DNA from: Neoechinorhynchus agilis
Taxonomy: Eukaryota > Acanthocephala
Assembly (NCBI GenBank): GCA_051530055.1
Contig: CM121342.1
Span: 9,610,001-9,674,000 of the forward strand
Direction of reading: 5' to 3'
Length of the DNA stretch: 64,000 nt
In this document: positions 24,147 through 34,819 of the stretch, piece by piece
Position numbering within the stretch: position 1 is the first letter of the stretch
Layout of the letters: the number at the start of each line of letters is the position of its first letter
Notes under the pieces: generated by a model
The model's database searches: none
What the model was told of the DNA's origin: nothing
The model's input: only the letters and a program-made list of their open reading frames with translations
Program-made: the position numbers and the translations under genes

Positions 24147-25040
24147 GTTACATTTGGATTTGGCTGGCCCAATAAAGAACAAGATGTTCCTGATTCTGGT
24201 TGATGCTACAAGCAAATGGGTGGAGATATGGAATTTGGGTGAAAAGTCGACTACATCGAATATCATATACAATCTTACAGATTGTTTTGCGAGGTTTGGC
24301 GTGCCCAATACAATCATCACGGACAACGGGCCTCAATTCAAATCGGAAGAGTTTGAGCAATTCTGTTCGAATAGAGGAATCAAGCACGGTTCAACAAGTC
24401 CGTACCACCCGCAAACGAATGGCCTCGCGGAACGTATGGTGGGAACGTTCAAACGAAGGACCAAGAGCGACGATGGAAAGGTGACACAAGAAGAGCTTTG
24501 GGATTTTCTGTTGAGTTATCGGAATACGGAGAACAGTACGACAGGGATTTCGCCCGCGCGCGTTATGATGGGACGGCAATTGCCCTCGATTTTCGATAAT
24601 TTAAAAAATCACGAGTCAGTCGCGGAAAAGTATACGAGGGAAGATGACCATAAGAGGAAATTCAGGGAATTCGAGAAAGGACAAGCGATTTGGTTTAAAA
24701 GACCTATTGATCAGACGTGGAACGAAGGCGAGATAACGGATAGAAGCGGCCCTGTTTCATATACGATCGAAGATAGTAATCAGAGAGAGCACAGGATTCA
24801 CGGAGACTTTCTGAAGTACAGAGAAGAAGAAGCTGAATCCGGAAAAGAGGGAAAAGGGAATAAGATGGGAAACAGCTCACCGATCGAAGACAAGCGAGAC
24901 GAGAGGGAAAACGATCCAAAATTACAGAGATCGGAAGACGATCCATTATTAGAAAGATCCGAACCTGAACATACTATTGCTCTTTGAAGAAGTACACGTA
25001 CCAGACGCCCGCCAGAAGGTTGGAGACGATGCGGGGGAGA

Positions 25041-25142
25041 TGTCAAGAGTTATCCCTGAAAGAATCATATACGTAGTGCATGTGAACATAGGTTGTGAAC
25101 GTGTGTTGTTTTGGGGGGTGTTGCGTCGAATAAAACATGACA
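25041..25142 (+). repeat. 3' LTR of the gypsy fossil
   Basis: Starts TGTCAAGAGTTATC directly after the purine-rich GCGGGGGAGA and ends AATAAAACATGACA; clearly the partner of 20686-20781. Confidence 0.85.
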
Positions 25143-25539
25143 ACTTTCAATAATAACCTCTCGCCCGCGTCCGATATACACAAGGTGAAAAACCTTTTAA
25201 AGAGAGCCAGAGTTAAGGCGAGACGTGCCGCTCGTATTGGACTTAACGCCAAGATATGCAAAGTAATATGGTGCTCTTGGGCTATTTCAGGCCTAGTTTT
25301 TTATTCCAGAGGAAGGCCTCCAGAACAAGGCCTAAAATTCCGCTGTGTATTCTTGAAAATCCTGTTGAGACTACCCTTTGAGTGGATTTCCTCAGCAGAC
25401 TGGGCCAACAAATCCATGCAGTGGATCGGATTGTAACTTCCAAAAACGGATATTAACTAGTATAGAATGTTGCTTTGGTTATTCAGCGACAACGTTCGAT
25501 CCATGGTTTGCGTTTGCCGAATAAATTTTTTTAAATATA
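25143..25539 (+). mobile_element. LINE-3 copy C, 3' end
   Basis: Begins inside the family C-terminal coding region (NNLSPASDIHKVKNLLKRAR) immediately after the gypsy 3' LTR and runs to the family 3' end CGAATAAATTTTTTTAAA, which abuts the right copy of the 24-bp direct repeat. This is the natural 3' terminus of the original LINE-3 insertion into LINE-1. Confidence 0.85.
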
Positions 25540-25563
25540 GTGTGGTGTGTTAGTGAGTTTACG
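25540..25563 (+). repeat. 24-bp direct repeat, right copy
   Basis: Exact match to 17100-17123. LINE-1 (minus strand) resumes on its right side. Confidence 0.85.
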
Positions 25564-27110
25564 AGGGTATAATAAAAAACATAACAATGGCTAAGTCGGC
25601 TGTTGAGGCTGATGAAATGAGTGAAATTTCATCTAGTTTAGGAAGGAGGCTACGAGTATTGGAGTAGAAAACGGTGGGGAAAGGAATTTTAGATTTCGGG
25701 AAATCGGGGGCGGATGTGAGAGACTGGGGTTGCGCTGTTCGTTGCGGGTGGTGAGTTATGTAAGGAATCGTTACGGGATGCCGACAAAGAACGATTGATT
25801 ATCCCAAAGAGAGAAGTCTGGGGGCGACTCGAAAATTTGAGTTGGGATGTGTGAATGGTAATGATAGAAATGATTTTAGGGTCAGGAATTTGCATGGATC
25901 AACTACGGTTATATGGGCCGATTTATGGTGATTTTGAGTAGGAGTAGAGAGATAATTGTTTACTTGATCCGGGACTAAAGAGATTATTTGATGAGGAAGG
26001 GCTGGGAGATTGACCTTTGTGGTTATTCGGGCGCCGGTGTAGTTGCACGTAATCAAAGAAACTGGGAAGTCGCTTATTCTTATATTTTCAGGATAGGGGA
26101 TGTGTTCGCAGGTGTTTGCTAAAAGTGACGAGTTACATTGGGAGGATGAGTTCTGGGTTGAGTTTGGAGCGCCGGCGGAAGGATTTTGTGATGAGTTCTT
26201 ATGTGGATAGATACGAAAAGAAGGTTGAAAAGTAAGGAGTTTGTATCTCCTGTTAAGAAAGAGGGAGGCTACGGCTGGTGAAATAAAAGTTACTTTGAGG
26301 AGACGTGGTCTCGGGTTAAAGAGATTTTTGGAGGGAATGCGCATAACAGTTGATGGGGGAGGAATAATAGGCTGATTTGGTGGTTGTTGTGTGCATCAGC
26401 GACGACAGGATCTGTAACAGGGGCTTGCGGCATACCAGAAGTAAAAATGGTGCGATTTCTATCCTCGATGGCGGAGTGCATGATGCGATGAGTCGAATTC
26501 AGAGCAACGAGGGATGATAGTGGTGGTGGAGAAGGCGTATCACTACCGAAATGAATCGGATGGTTGATTGATTTTGATGGAGTTCCCCCTTTTGCTCTTG
26601 TTTCTACTCGTTCAGATGTTACTTGGACCTTTTGTTCGACCGTAGCTTTCTTAGTAATTACTTCAGCTGGATCGCCTTTTATCCAAGTCACAATATTAGA
26701 CTCCTCGACAGTAATATTGGAATCATAATGTACTACAGGCTGAATATCATCTAAGGTTGGTACCAAGTCCCTAGTAAAAGTCGAAATATTCTCAGTCTTT
26801 AGAACACTATTCGTATCCAACAAATCTTCATTCGAGTTTAGCATACTGATGGAATCTAATAAAACCTTATTCTCCTTTGTGATACCTTTAGTATGTTTCT
26901 TAGAATTCACCTTTGAAACTTTTGCCTGCCTTTTTGAACCGTTAGCTTTCTTTGCACTTTTTGACTTCGATCAACTGTTCATTTTTGAGAGCTTCAATTT
27001 CGAACTGAATATCTTCCGCTAATACATCCTTAAGTGTGCTTATCACTTCAATTAATGAACCCTTTAGAGTTTCAGTAACTCGTTCCAAGCACTTATTAAG
27101 TGCAACATTT

Positions 27111-28476
27111 TCGTTCACTGATCATTGATTTGAGCAGAAAGTGGACGTTGACGACGAGAGAGAACGAGACGACCAATGTGCAATTTATTTTCGGATTTTT
27201 AAAAACAAAAAAGAGGCGATATAGTCGATTTCTCAATAATCGGTGTCCTCGATGTTTTTTCGGGGGATACTACGGACGAGCTTTGGTTTATCACGTTATC
27301 CAATGCGCATTAAAATCTTATAGTTTAAATCTCGAACAAAAAATCACATTCGAGTCGCATTAAATTAGAATTCCGTTTCAAAAAGCGATAGAAAGTTTGT
27401 CCGAAAATCAATCGAACACAAACGAGCAGTCTTCCGTTTCTAAGTATGTTCATAACCGAATTCCGGGCTTGAAAGCAACGTTTTTGAACACGAGAATGAG
27501 TGCTACTTAAAACTTACGAAAGAACCGAAATTCCAGATCTTCTTCGTCTTGATGCTCCATCGCATCCGAGTGTTCATCACTCGATCATTGGCTGGATTAT
27601 ACTTTTGGTTCTACAATTTGATATCGTTCTTTTTTGTATGTGATTAATACATCGACTTAAAAAAAGACTCGTTTCGTGCAAATGACGACATCTTTGTCAT
27701 CTTGCTTGAGACGGTCTCGAATGTCGTCGCTCGACGCTTTCAGTTCATTATACCGTTCTTTTTTGCGTAGATGCTCCGATCCGACCGTCAAACTCAACGC
27801 CAATCTTATGTTCCGTTTAGGAGATTATTTGCAAAAACTCAAAGTCAAGGTTGGACGTTCGTTTGTCAAATTATTTTTTGTTTACAAAATGTAGCTCAGA
27901 AAATTTGTGTCTCAAATTAAATTCATGGAAAAAATACTCCATTTTAGAAGAATAAAACGATTTGGTATGCCGGATAAAACGTTTTTTAGGCTTATTGTTT
28001 AAAGTCTTCACCCGGTAAAGAGTTTATTCGAGACGTTCTGTAAAAATCGCAAGGGGAAACTTTTTGTTCTAAAACTCGCTTCTAGGAGATGCGCTAATTT
28101 TACTTTTGCTGCATTTTAACCGATTATTAAAAGAGGCTTAAAGAAGAGACCTAACAAACTGATGATGAGCCCCACGAGGTTCGAAAACATTTTATCGTTT
28201 CAAAGGAACGTTTTTATCCGGGGTATATTATGATCACCACTTCTATATGATTCCGAAGGATTTTTTCTCTTTAGATGAGAAAAACTTTGCGATAATTAAT
28301 TTTTCATCCAAAAAAGGTCGTTCCGGAACTTGGTAATCCAAGACCGAATCTCACCTTTTGAATCAGCGCAAAGTTATTCAAAAAAGTGGACCAATAAGAG
28401 TGTTGTCTATAGAAAGCCTAAAAAATTACTCAAACTGCATATTTAAAATTTTTGTGGAGGAACTCTAATATTATTT
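27111..28476. other. Gap with a dispersed repeat; no convincing gene
   Basis: Two frames of 70-90 codons (27100-27363, 27676-27894) have no recognisable content. About 27990-28060 (TCTTCACCCGGTAAAGAG, then GAGACGTTCT) and 28145-28200 (CTAACAAACTGATGATGAGC, then CCACGAGG) match, in part inverted, sequences at 37565-37635 and 45385-45490. The first exon of the phosphate carrier may also lie here. Confidence 0.4.
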
Positions 28477-28636
28477 GTATTATTTTGGTGATAATAATCC
28501 CGGTAATAGCACATTTGATTTTGATTTATTGGAAATATTTCGCGAGGTGAGATGAGGCGAGGTTACCTCGCGAAATATTTCCAATAAATCAAAATCAAAT
28601 GTGCTATTACCGGGATTATTATCACCAAAATAATAC
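28477..28636. repeat. Perfect palindrome, 72-bp arms, 16-bp loop
   Basis: Arms 28477-28548 and 28565-28636 are exact reverse complements by base-by-base reading, starting GTATTATTTTGGTGATAATA. The loop is GAGATGAGGCGAGGTT. No mismatch implies a very young or conversion-maintained element. It lies just upstream of the phosphate-carrier exons. Confidence 0.92.
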
Positions 28637-28778
28637 TTTGATTAACCCGAAGAATTTTTATCGATGGATATTATTTGTGTTCGTTAACGCTCTTTTTTCG
28701 GTTAAGAACATATTTTAAATTATTTCTCCACCGTTCTATTCTGCAAAAACTGAGTTCTCTATTTTCTTTTTTATATAG

Positions 28779-29854
28779 AGCAATACAGTTGCGAACTCGG
28801 ATCGGCAAAGTACTTCGCACTTTGCGGCATCGGTGGAATATTGAGTTGTGGCACAACTCACACCGCGATCGTACCACTTGATCTTGTCAAATGTCGACTG
28901 CAAGTCAATGGGCCAAAATACAAATCGACAATAAATGGATTCCGTATTACTGTAGCGTAAGTCTTTCCCTTCGTCTTTACTGAATATTTTCGTTTAATCT
29001 TTTTAGAGAAGAAGGTCTTGTTGGTCTTAGTAAAGGCTGGGCTCCTACTCTTGTGGGATACAGCATCCAAGGTCTTGGCAAATTCGGACTTTATGAAGTC
29101 TTCAAAGTAGCATACAGCAGACTTTTGGGTGAAGAGAACGCATACCGATGGAGAACGAGTCTTTATTTGGCTGCAAGTGCTAGTGCTGAGCTATTTGCTG
29201 ACATTGGATTGGCGCCGTTCGAAGCTACCAAAGTTAGAATTCAAACAAAACCAGGATTCACGAGTAGTATGCGAGTAGCGATGCCTCTCATGTATCGCGG
29301 CGAGGGATTCGGGGCGTGAGTTTTTTCCCAGGCGACGATTACCCTTTCGTTGATATTTTTGGCATTTAGCTTCTATAAGGGTCTTGTGCCGCTATGGTGC
29401 AGACAGATTCCGTATACGATGATGAAATTCGCTTGCTTTGAACGAACAATTGAAGCTTTATACAAATACGTAGTTCCTAGACCTAGAAGTGAATGCTCGA
29501 AACCGGAACAACTTGCGGTAACATTTACGGCCGGATATATAGGTATGTTTTTGCATTCTTTGATGAATTCGAATTGTCATTGTAGCTGGGATATTCTGTG
29601 CTATTGTTTCGCATCCTCCTGATTCGGTTGTTTCTAAACTCAACAACGAAAAAGGACTGAGAGCAAGTGAAGCTGTTCGTCAGTTGGGAATGAGAGGATT
29701 ATGGAAAGGACTTGCTCCTCGTATTATAATGATCGGAACCCTTACAGCTCTTCAATGGTTCATTTACGACGCAGTTAAAGTTGCCTTCCGCTTACCAAGA
29801 CCGGTCGCCGTTGGTCATGGCGCTGGCGAAGAAAAACCTAAAGCGACTGCTTAA
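28779..29854 (+). CDS. SLC25A3: Mitochondrial phosphate carrier (5' exon not found)
   Basis: Inner-membrane carrier importing phosphate with protons for ATP synthesis. Exons 28779-28956, 29007-29315, 29370-29542 and 29586-29854, joined by three GT-AG introns of 43-54 bp, give 308 residues after a split codon. Features: EQYSCELGSAKYFALCGIGG; first carrier signature PLDLVKCRLQ; LAASASAELFADIGLAPFEA then TKVRIQT (second); FYKGLVPLWCRQIPYTMMKF; SHPPDSVVSKLN (third); terminal WFIYDAVKVAFRLP. All match SLC25A3. Exon 1 opens after a TATATAG acceptor, so the mitochondrial presequence exon lies upstream and was not identified. The 3' end is 66 bases from the converging EF-hand gene. Confidence 0.95.
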
Positions 29855-29920
29855 CCTCATCATACGAGAGAGAGAGAGTGATAGAAAAATAAGAGTTAGA
29901 TTTTTTGTTTTAGGCTGTTT

Positions 29921-30205
29921 CTATAAATCCCCAACCATGTAACGGGTGAATTCGTCCACACTAATAAGACTATCTACGTCTTGGTCAATTTGGATGAAGG
30001 TTATGTTTGCTCCGAGATCTCCCGGCCCTGTTTCAAGATTAGAAACTAGTTCTATTACATCAATGAGACCATCTCGATTGCTGTCGTAAAGATTGAACAT
30101 TTCTTTGACTTCAGGATATTGCGTACATTTCTCTTTTTTTCCTTCTACTGGAAATGAGCCAACGTTGATTCGGTTGTAATCTCGGTTTCGTTCGTCGAGC
30201 GACAT
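29921..30205 (-). CDS. Small EF-hand protein
   Basis: 94-residue single-exon protein. One canonical calcium loop, D-S-N-R-D-G-L-I-D-V-I-E (about residues 40-51), preceded by the helix EVKEMFNLY. A second, degenerate loop DQDVDSLISVDEF (about residues 73-85) lacks the usual Gly but keeps Asp and the final Glu region. The length suggests one EF-hand pair, as in a half-calmodulin or calmodulin-like sensor. No signal peptide or membrane helix. It converges on SLC25A3. I cannot assign an orthologue. Confidence 0.75.
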   Translation of the reverse strand: MSLDERNRDYNRINVGSFPVEGKKEKCTQYPEVKEMFNLYDSNRDGLIDVIELVSNLETGPGDLGANITFIQIDQDVDSLISVDEFTRYMVGDL

Positions 30206-30607
30206 TGTAAGCTACGATCAGTGATGATCGAGTGTGAAGTCTTTTATCCTCACGATCATAAACATTGATGGGAAATATTGAACTTTGACCTATTTTGTTG
30301 TGACGGCATCGATTGTTAAATCTACGCTATGTTGGTATTTCGCTCACAAGTACCACCTTAAAATCGGGAACTGTTGTCTGGTATTTTTTTATAAATTTCA
30401 TTTTTCAAATCTCAAAAAGGGCGCAATGTGAGTGCCGAATACTCGCATTCACAAGCTTTAATCCAATAAATTAGAATTCATTCGAAATCTCGTCTTTTTT
30501 TCGAGTAAGCCGAAAAGTCGGATTATTTAAATCTTATTATGCTCGAATAACCAATTCTGATTTTGTAAAAAAACTAATTTTTTCTCTCGACGTGATCAAA
30601 CGGGCTT
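30206..30607. other. Gap between EF-hand gene and peptidase gene; nothing seen
   Basis: About 400 AT-rich bases; probable promoter of the EF-hand gene and 3' flank of the peptidase gene. Confidence 0.3.
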
Positions 30608-32783
30608 TTATGACAACAACGAATCGGCAATATCTTTCACAGTCACTGGTTTTTTGAAATACTCGCTGATCATCTTATGTGGATCACGTTCTCCACCGGG
30701 TTCAATAAACGTCTTCCGGAATTCCAATCCCATATCACGTTTAACTAAACTCGGTTCTTTTTCCTCGATCAAAGTTTTGAACACAAGGCGAGCGATAGCT
30801 TTAGCGACAAGATAGCAATGTATCCGTGCTCCATACTCGATCATATGATGGCCTAACATAGGAACACTGTCATCTAAACATTCACTATGTATCCATTCCT
30901 TTAAAAGTTTCACATCGACGATTTTATTCGAATGAATGAATTGATCGTATTTGATTTGATAAAGACTAGTTTGTATGTCTTGATGACATAGTTTAGGGCA
31001 ATTGAAAAGAACAAAATGCTCAAATAATTGACTCGGGACTTCAACAAGATCAGTAGCGCATCGTGTACCGGACGCATGTTGGTATCTGCCGCTTTATCGC
31101 TTATTATCGATTAATTCGACGAAAAAAATCCCATTGATAATATCGCGAGCGCGTATTTAGTCCGGCTAAGGATCGAATGGATTGCATGACCGAATTCATG
31201 ATAAAGCATTGAGCACTCTTCAAATCCTAGTAATCTTCGACGATCAATATTGACATTTATAACAGATACTGGCAATTGACGCTCGTACTCACTAATCTCA
31301 CATCCAGATCGAATTGTATGATGGCACGAATGACCGGTGTTTGTAAGGTTGATGTCAAAATACAAATATCCAAGAACTACACCATCAGGGTCGTTTTGTC
31401 GGATACACGTCTTAACCACAAATGGATTCCACATCAATTCAATGTCGTCGGAATCTTCTATACAAAGTCTAACGTTGAACAAATGAAAAATAAGAGAATC
31501 CAATGCGCATACACATTCACCAATGTTCATTTCAATCGATGGGGACGTATTGATGTACTGATTGTTGAGACGATTGTGAATATGATCAACAAAAGCATTT
31601 ACTCCTTTTTCGTGTTCAATCAAAAAACCTCTTAGTGCCATTTCGCTGAAACTATTGTAGCCGCAAAGCTGCGCCAATCGCCATCGCTCTTGTGCGAGCG
31701 ATAATTCAACTTGCAGGGAACACTCGTTTTGAATTAGCTTTCTATATACACTATCAGCTCTTTAAGTTACGAAGACAACGACAAAAAGAATCGATAATCT
31801 TTAAGTTCTGAATACGTTCATGGCATTGTCTATGTTTATGTTTGTTCGAATCGTCGCATCGTGCGGAATTCAACTCGAAATCTGCTAAAAATAAATTCCC
31901 AACTCTTTCAGTCACTTCGCCAGCGCCCGACTTATTTGCAAATGAAGACATGAGACACTCATGAATTCTTGAATCACTGTTCAGATCATTTATAAGACGA
32001 TTTAGAGCCATCGTTATTGTCCGATTTAACTATAAAGATTATATTTACGAAAATATAAAGTACGCTTTTAAATTCAACACCCTTAGTCGAAAAACTGGCT
32101 CAACTTAATAGATTCCGTAGTTGTGTCGAGGTTGTTTAGTGGAGTTGAACCCCGAATCCCTGTTATTGGTTTAAGAAAACACAGAGTGGCTGTAAAAGGA
32201 TAAAAATGAATTGCACTTATAAAATGTTTACATACAGATTGACACCTAAGAAGCAAATTAAACATTAAAAGTATCCGCGTGAGAAAAAATTTTGTACAAT
32301 TAAAGTACGAATTTTTTAAGCAATTGTGGAAACAAGCCTGCCTTGTTTACCGGTTTCAATAAAGATGCATAAATGCTGAAAACATTGATCAATCACTTTT
32401 ACGTTCGATAATTTGTGTCCAATAGATTGCATACTTCTAAAGAATTGCAAAATATCGGCAAATTTGCATATCGTGTTAGAAATATCGTCTAATGCTCTGA
32501 CTGTCTCGTTTAAACCTGGTTTGCTCATTTTAAGCAGTTTGCAAACCTTTTCACCGGTCTTTTCAGCAGTCCTTTCGGTCAAATGTAACAAAGTCGAGAC
32601 TTCGTACAGGTTCTTAATATCGAATACCGTATAATTCTTTGGCTTTTCAGGCATATATACGTTTTTGTGGGATAAATCAAATCTTTTCAGCAGCAATTGA
32701 CTGTTTTTATCATCTAAATATTGACATGAATGAGGCGCGAAGTTTGAAATTTGCCGCAGGATTGATAGTCGGATGGTAGTCAT
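30608..32783 (-). CDS. MIPEP: Mitochondrial intermediate peptidase (M3 metallopeptidase)
   Basis: Matrix oligopeptidase that removes an octapeptide from imported precursors. Exon 1 (32783 to about 32372) starts with a basic, hydroxylated presequence-like MTTIRLSILRQISNF and continues into the helical M3 domain (LDDISNTICKFADI). Exon 2 (about 32005-31780) has GNLFLADFEL. Exon 3 (about 31741-31152) has RWRLAQLCGYNSFSEMAL and the zinc site YHEFGHAIHSILSRT (HEFGH: two His ligands and catalytic Glu). Exon 4 (about 31087-30608) has YQHASGTRCATDLVEVPSQL (third ligand Glu in VEVPS) and YGARIHCYLVAKAIA, ending near VTVKDIADSLLS. The product is shorter than the usual 700 residues, mostly in the middle. 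Intron 2 is a small GT-AG intron; introns 1 and 3 lack GT-AG ends. Confidence 0.9.
31088..31151 (-). other. Short non-GT/AG intron in the MIPEP zinc-site region
   Basis: The invariant run HSILSRT-K/R-YQHASGTRC is interrupted after SRTKY and resumes at YQHASG. The 64-68 intervening bases contain stops and offer no GT donor. ATAC stands at both ends (direct repeat), and coding-strand GCTCGCGATATTATC near the start pairs imperfectly with GATAATAAGCGATAAAGC near the end. Confidence 0.55.
32006..32371 (-). other. Putative non-GT/AG intron of MIPEP with terminal inverted repeats
   Basis: Joins DQCFQHL to LNRLINDLNSDSR. Coding-strand CATCTTTATTG (32367-32357) is answered by CAATAACGATG (32020-32010), 10 of 11 pairing. 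A GTAAAC donor at about 32350 and a TATAG acceptor at about 32035 exist but are in different phases. Confidence 0.5.
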
Positions 32784-33075
32784 TGATTATATTGAAGCGA
32801 GTCTAAAAAATCAAGGGTGGTCTTGTGCTGAAAATTAACCAATTTTTTATAACAAAGGTTTATACATCGCAAATTGAGGCTTCACGCTCCCTTGATCACT
32901 GAGTGAAAAAATTAAAAAACGATAGTTGAATTTCAAAGGTACAATTCTACGCCTTTAATCTCTAAGCACGTTTCCTTCGCCACTAATAGCGAAAAAGAAA
33001 TAGCAAAATACATTAATAATCATTAATACTTTTAATTGTTGTATAACTCATTTTAAAAGTATATGAATAGACGCA

Positions 33076-34763
33076 TCAATCCAACAAATTCATCGCCTCA
33101 AGTTCTTTTACCACATTTTCCAACTCCAGATCCGTATTCTCAAACTGCTCTTTTTCGAAAACATTTTCGATTTCACCCAATGAATGACTTGGCACTTCAG
33201 GTAAAATCATTACTTTTTCCTCTTCATTTGAACATATTTCATCCAACTCTCGCTCTAGCTCCTCTTCACAGATATCTTGCTGCTTAAACGAACTACTCAA
33301 TGTCTGCGTGATTACATTTTGCTCAGCGATTGAATCACTGATCTCGTCCATTGTATCTTCAACATCGGAAAGATTGAACTCCTTCACTGCACTTTTCAAA
33401 GAAGCCGATACCGTTGAGTAGATCTGTAAAATCGATTTGTTCTGATGCGATTGTTCCAATCCTGCTAAAAGAATGTGGACTTTATCTAATTGAGCTTCCA
33501 TTAGTGATTTCTGCTCGTCAATCTTCTTTTTGCGTTTAAGCAATCGTAGAGCGGGAGCTTTTTCTCCCTTCCTCAAATGTGCCCGTATTGCTTCCATCTG
33601 AGCGTCCGCCTTCGTTTCCAGCAATTGAAGTCGTTTCTCCAGTTCAGCTTCTCCACTCATCAACAAAACGCAGCTCCTTTCAGATTCAGAGAGTTCGGTT
33701 ATAGAAGAGTTTGAAAGCTTTACCACAAGGATGTCTTCGACGCGTTCCACTATCGCATGTCCTTTCTTCGTTAGATAGTCGAGAATAATGTCAAAATCAA
33801 GCGCTGAGATTCCAGTCTTATTGAGCGATTTTGCGTTTTAAAGAAGAAAAAGCATAAGATCCTCATTTGAACGAAAATGAATAGTTATCTTTTAAAAAGA
33901 CAGAGCGACCGTAAATGTTGAGATTTTTTAAAGAATTTTCTCCAGGCTCATTTTGAAACATTTTCTTTAGTGGACAAAATTGAGTCAAATATGTACTATT
34001 CAACATAAAGGCAAAATCGCCACACTTAAGAGCGTATTCCTTTAGATATTCAAAGGGAATAACTGATGCTGTTTTAGATTTGGGTAACGGTAGGAACGGC
34101 TTTGAAGAGCTCTCAGCAGAATTAACGAGTCGTTCACTTAATTTTTTCAGCACTTTCACGGATATAAGATTAGTTCGTTTGAATTTGAAATCCTGCCCTC
34201 GTCTAGGAGGAGAAAATCCCGTATTGCTTGAGCCAGTTGAGTTCCACAGATTTGCGGGATTTAGCCAACTAAGTGGATATAAGACAAACGAAGCGGCACT
34301 CATGAGACCGGACGAAAGCATTGAAGTGATCCCGCTTCTTAAATCGTCATTAGACATGACATCGAATTGAACCACTTCATCTACATTAACGTGAGTGAAG
34401 ACAACGGAAGTGAATCGCCTGCTGTTGTATCTTCACATACTTCAATATACGAAAAATAAGCCTTTCTTTTATCATTTCGTCTATAACGAAATCAAGGCAC
34501 CGTGGATATTTTTCACGGCGGTAAAAGTGCTTGGTTATTTGTTCGTCGGTCATCGTAACTCTGTTCACACTTTCAAAAAGCTGTTCAATAGCATCTTTCC
34601 ACAGGGAGAGCTTAGCGTCATAATGAACGGGATTTAACGACCGGTCTCGGAAGGGAGAGAAAAGAGCGTCCATACGAGTATTGTTATTCCATTGTCTACT
34701 AAATACACTCACAGGCGATGATCCGTTCGTACACAAGGAGGATTGGTCAATTTCAATGTTCAT
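33076..34763 (-). CDS. CHMP7: CHMP7-like ESCRT-III protein
   Basis: ESCRT-III subunit that recruits the complex to the nuclear envelope and endosomes. Exon 1 (34763-34451) has the N-terminal RMDALFSPFRDRSLNPVHYD segment typical of CHMP7. Intron 1 (34381-34450) is GT-AG. Exon 2 (34380-34025) has a hydrophobic SAASFVLYPLSWLN stretch where CHMP7 binds membrane and begins a winged helix (FEYLKEYALK). Exon 3 (33816-33076) completes it (TGISALDFDIILDYLTKKGH) and carries the Snf7 core: basic helix KGEKAPALRLLKRKKKIDEQ, then the acidic C-terminal half with a MIM-like LEKELEAMNLLD-type end. About 470 residues, close to the 450 usual for CHMP7. Intron 2 has no GT-AG ends. Confidence 0.9.
33817..34024 (-). 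other. Non-GT/AG intron of CHMP7 with strong terminal inverted repeats
   Basis: Excision joins LKEYALK to TGISALDFDIILDYL, restoring a continuous winged helix. Plus-strand GCGATTTTGCGTTT (33825-33838) pairs with AAAGGCAAAATCGC (34007-34020) at 13 of 14 positions. TAAG is present at both borders, so the exact cut is ambiguous by up to four bases. About 208 bases. Confidence 0.7.
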
Positions 34764-34819
34764 CTAAAGTCAAAGATTCACGTTTAAAGGCTTTTTGAGA
34801 TACTTGAGAGCTGTTTTAT

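Larger units (their letters stand above)
20686..25142 (+). mobile_element. Ty3/gypsy LTR retrotransposon (fossil), Mag-like
   Basis: Fossil element with all usual parts in order: 5' LTR (20686-20781), gag (from 20776), CCHC knuckles (about 21575-21690), protease, reverse transcriptase with the YLDDI core (about 22690), RNase H, integrase with its zinc-binding and DDE regions (about 23800-24990), a purine-rich tract and a 3' LTR (25041-25142). It is broken, with about five breaks by eye, plus a solo LTR of another family inserted in the integrase region. The LTRs are very short (96 and 102 bp) and differ by roughly 14 changes, suggesting an old insertion or a chimera of two copies. The flanks do not share a target duplication: the left is 14-3-3 3' DNA, the right is LINE-3. 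Confidence 0.88.
11998..27110 (-). mobile_element. LINE-1: one minus-strand non-LTR retrotransposon split by two insertions
   Basis: From its 5' side: ORF1-like protein with coiled-coil-like start (about 27100-25700; Ser/Pro/Thr-rich, no clear fingers); then, beyond the 17124-25539 block, an apurinic-type endonuclease with SVILTETWLTPFNSESAILPG, GVSIYVRQSLPYSL and the degraded EDFNNLF core (17120-16450); linker and start of reverse transcriptase ending KLYLVKRRHPISAESFRPIS (to about 15700); then, beyond the 13194-15692 insertion, LQFDFRPKFSTSDAVRCIYD, IQVDLWKAFDFVDYSLLL and FLYADDITHS (13186-12540) and the thumb to about 12130. A polyadenylation-like AATAAACG near 12010 marks the 3' end. The layout fits the CR1/jockey-like group with an endonuclease but no visible RNase H. 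Several frame breaks; inactive. Confidence 0.75.

Noticed and set aside
24148-24946. Several minus-strand frames opposite the gypsy integrase
   Set aside because: Antisense shadows of the element; Ser/Leu/Arg-rich and unlike any known protein.
27100-27894. Two plus-strand frames of 70-90 codons upstream of the phosphate carrier
   Set aside because: No recognisable domain, composition follows the local base bias, and dispersed-repeat sequence lies nearby.
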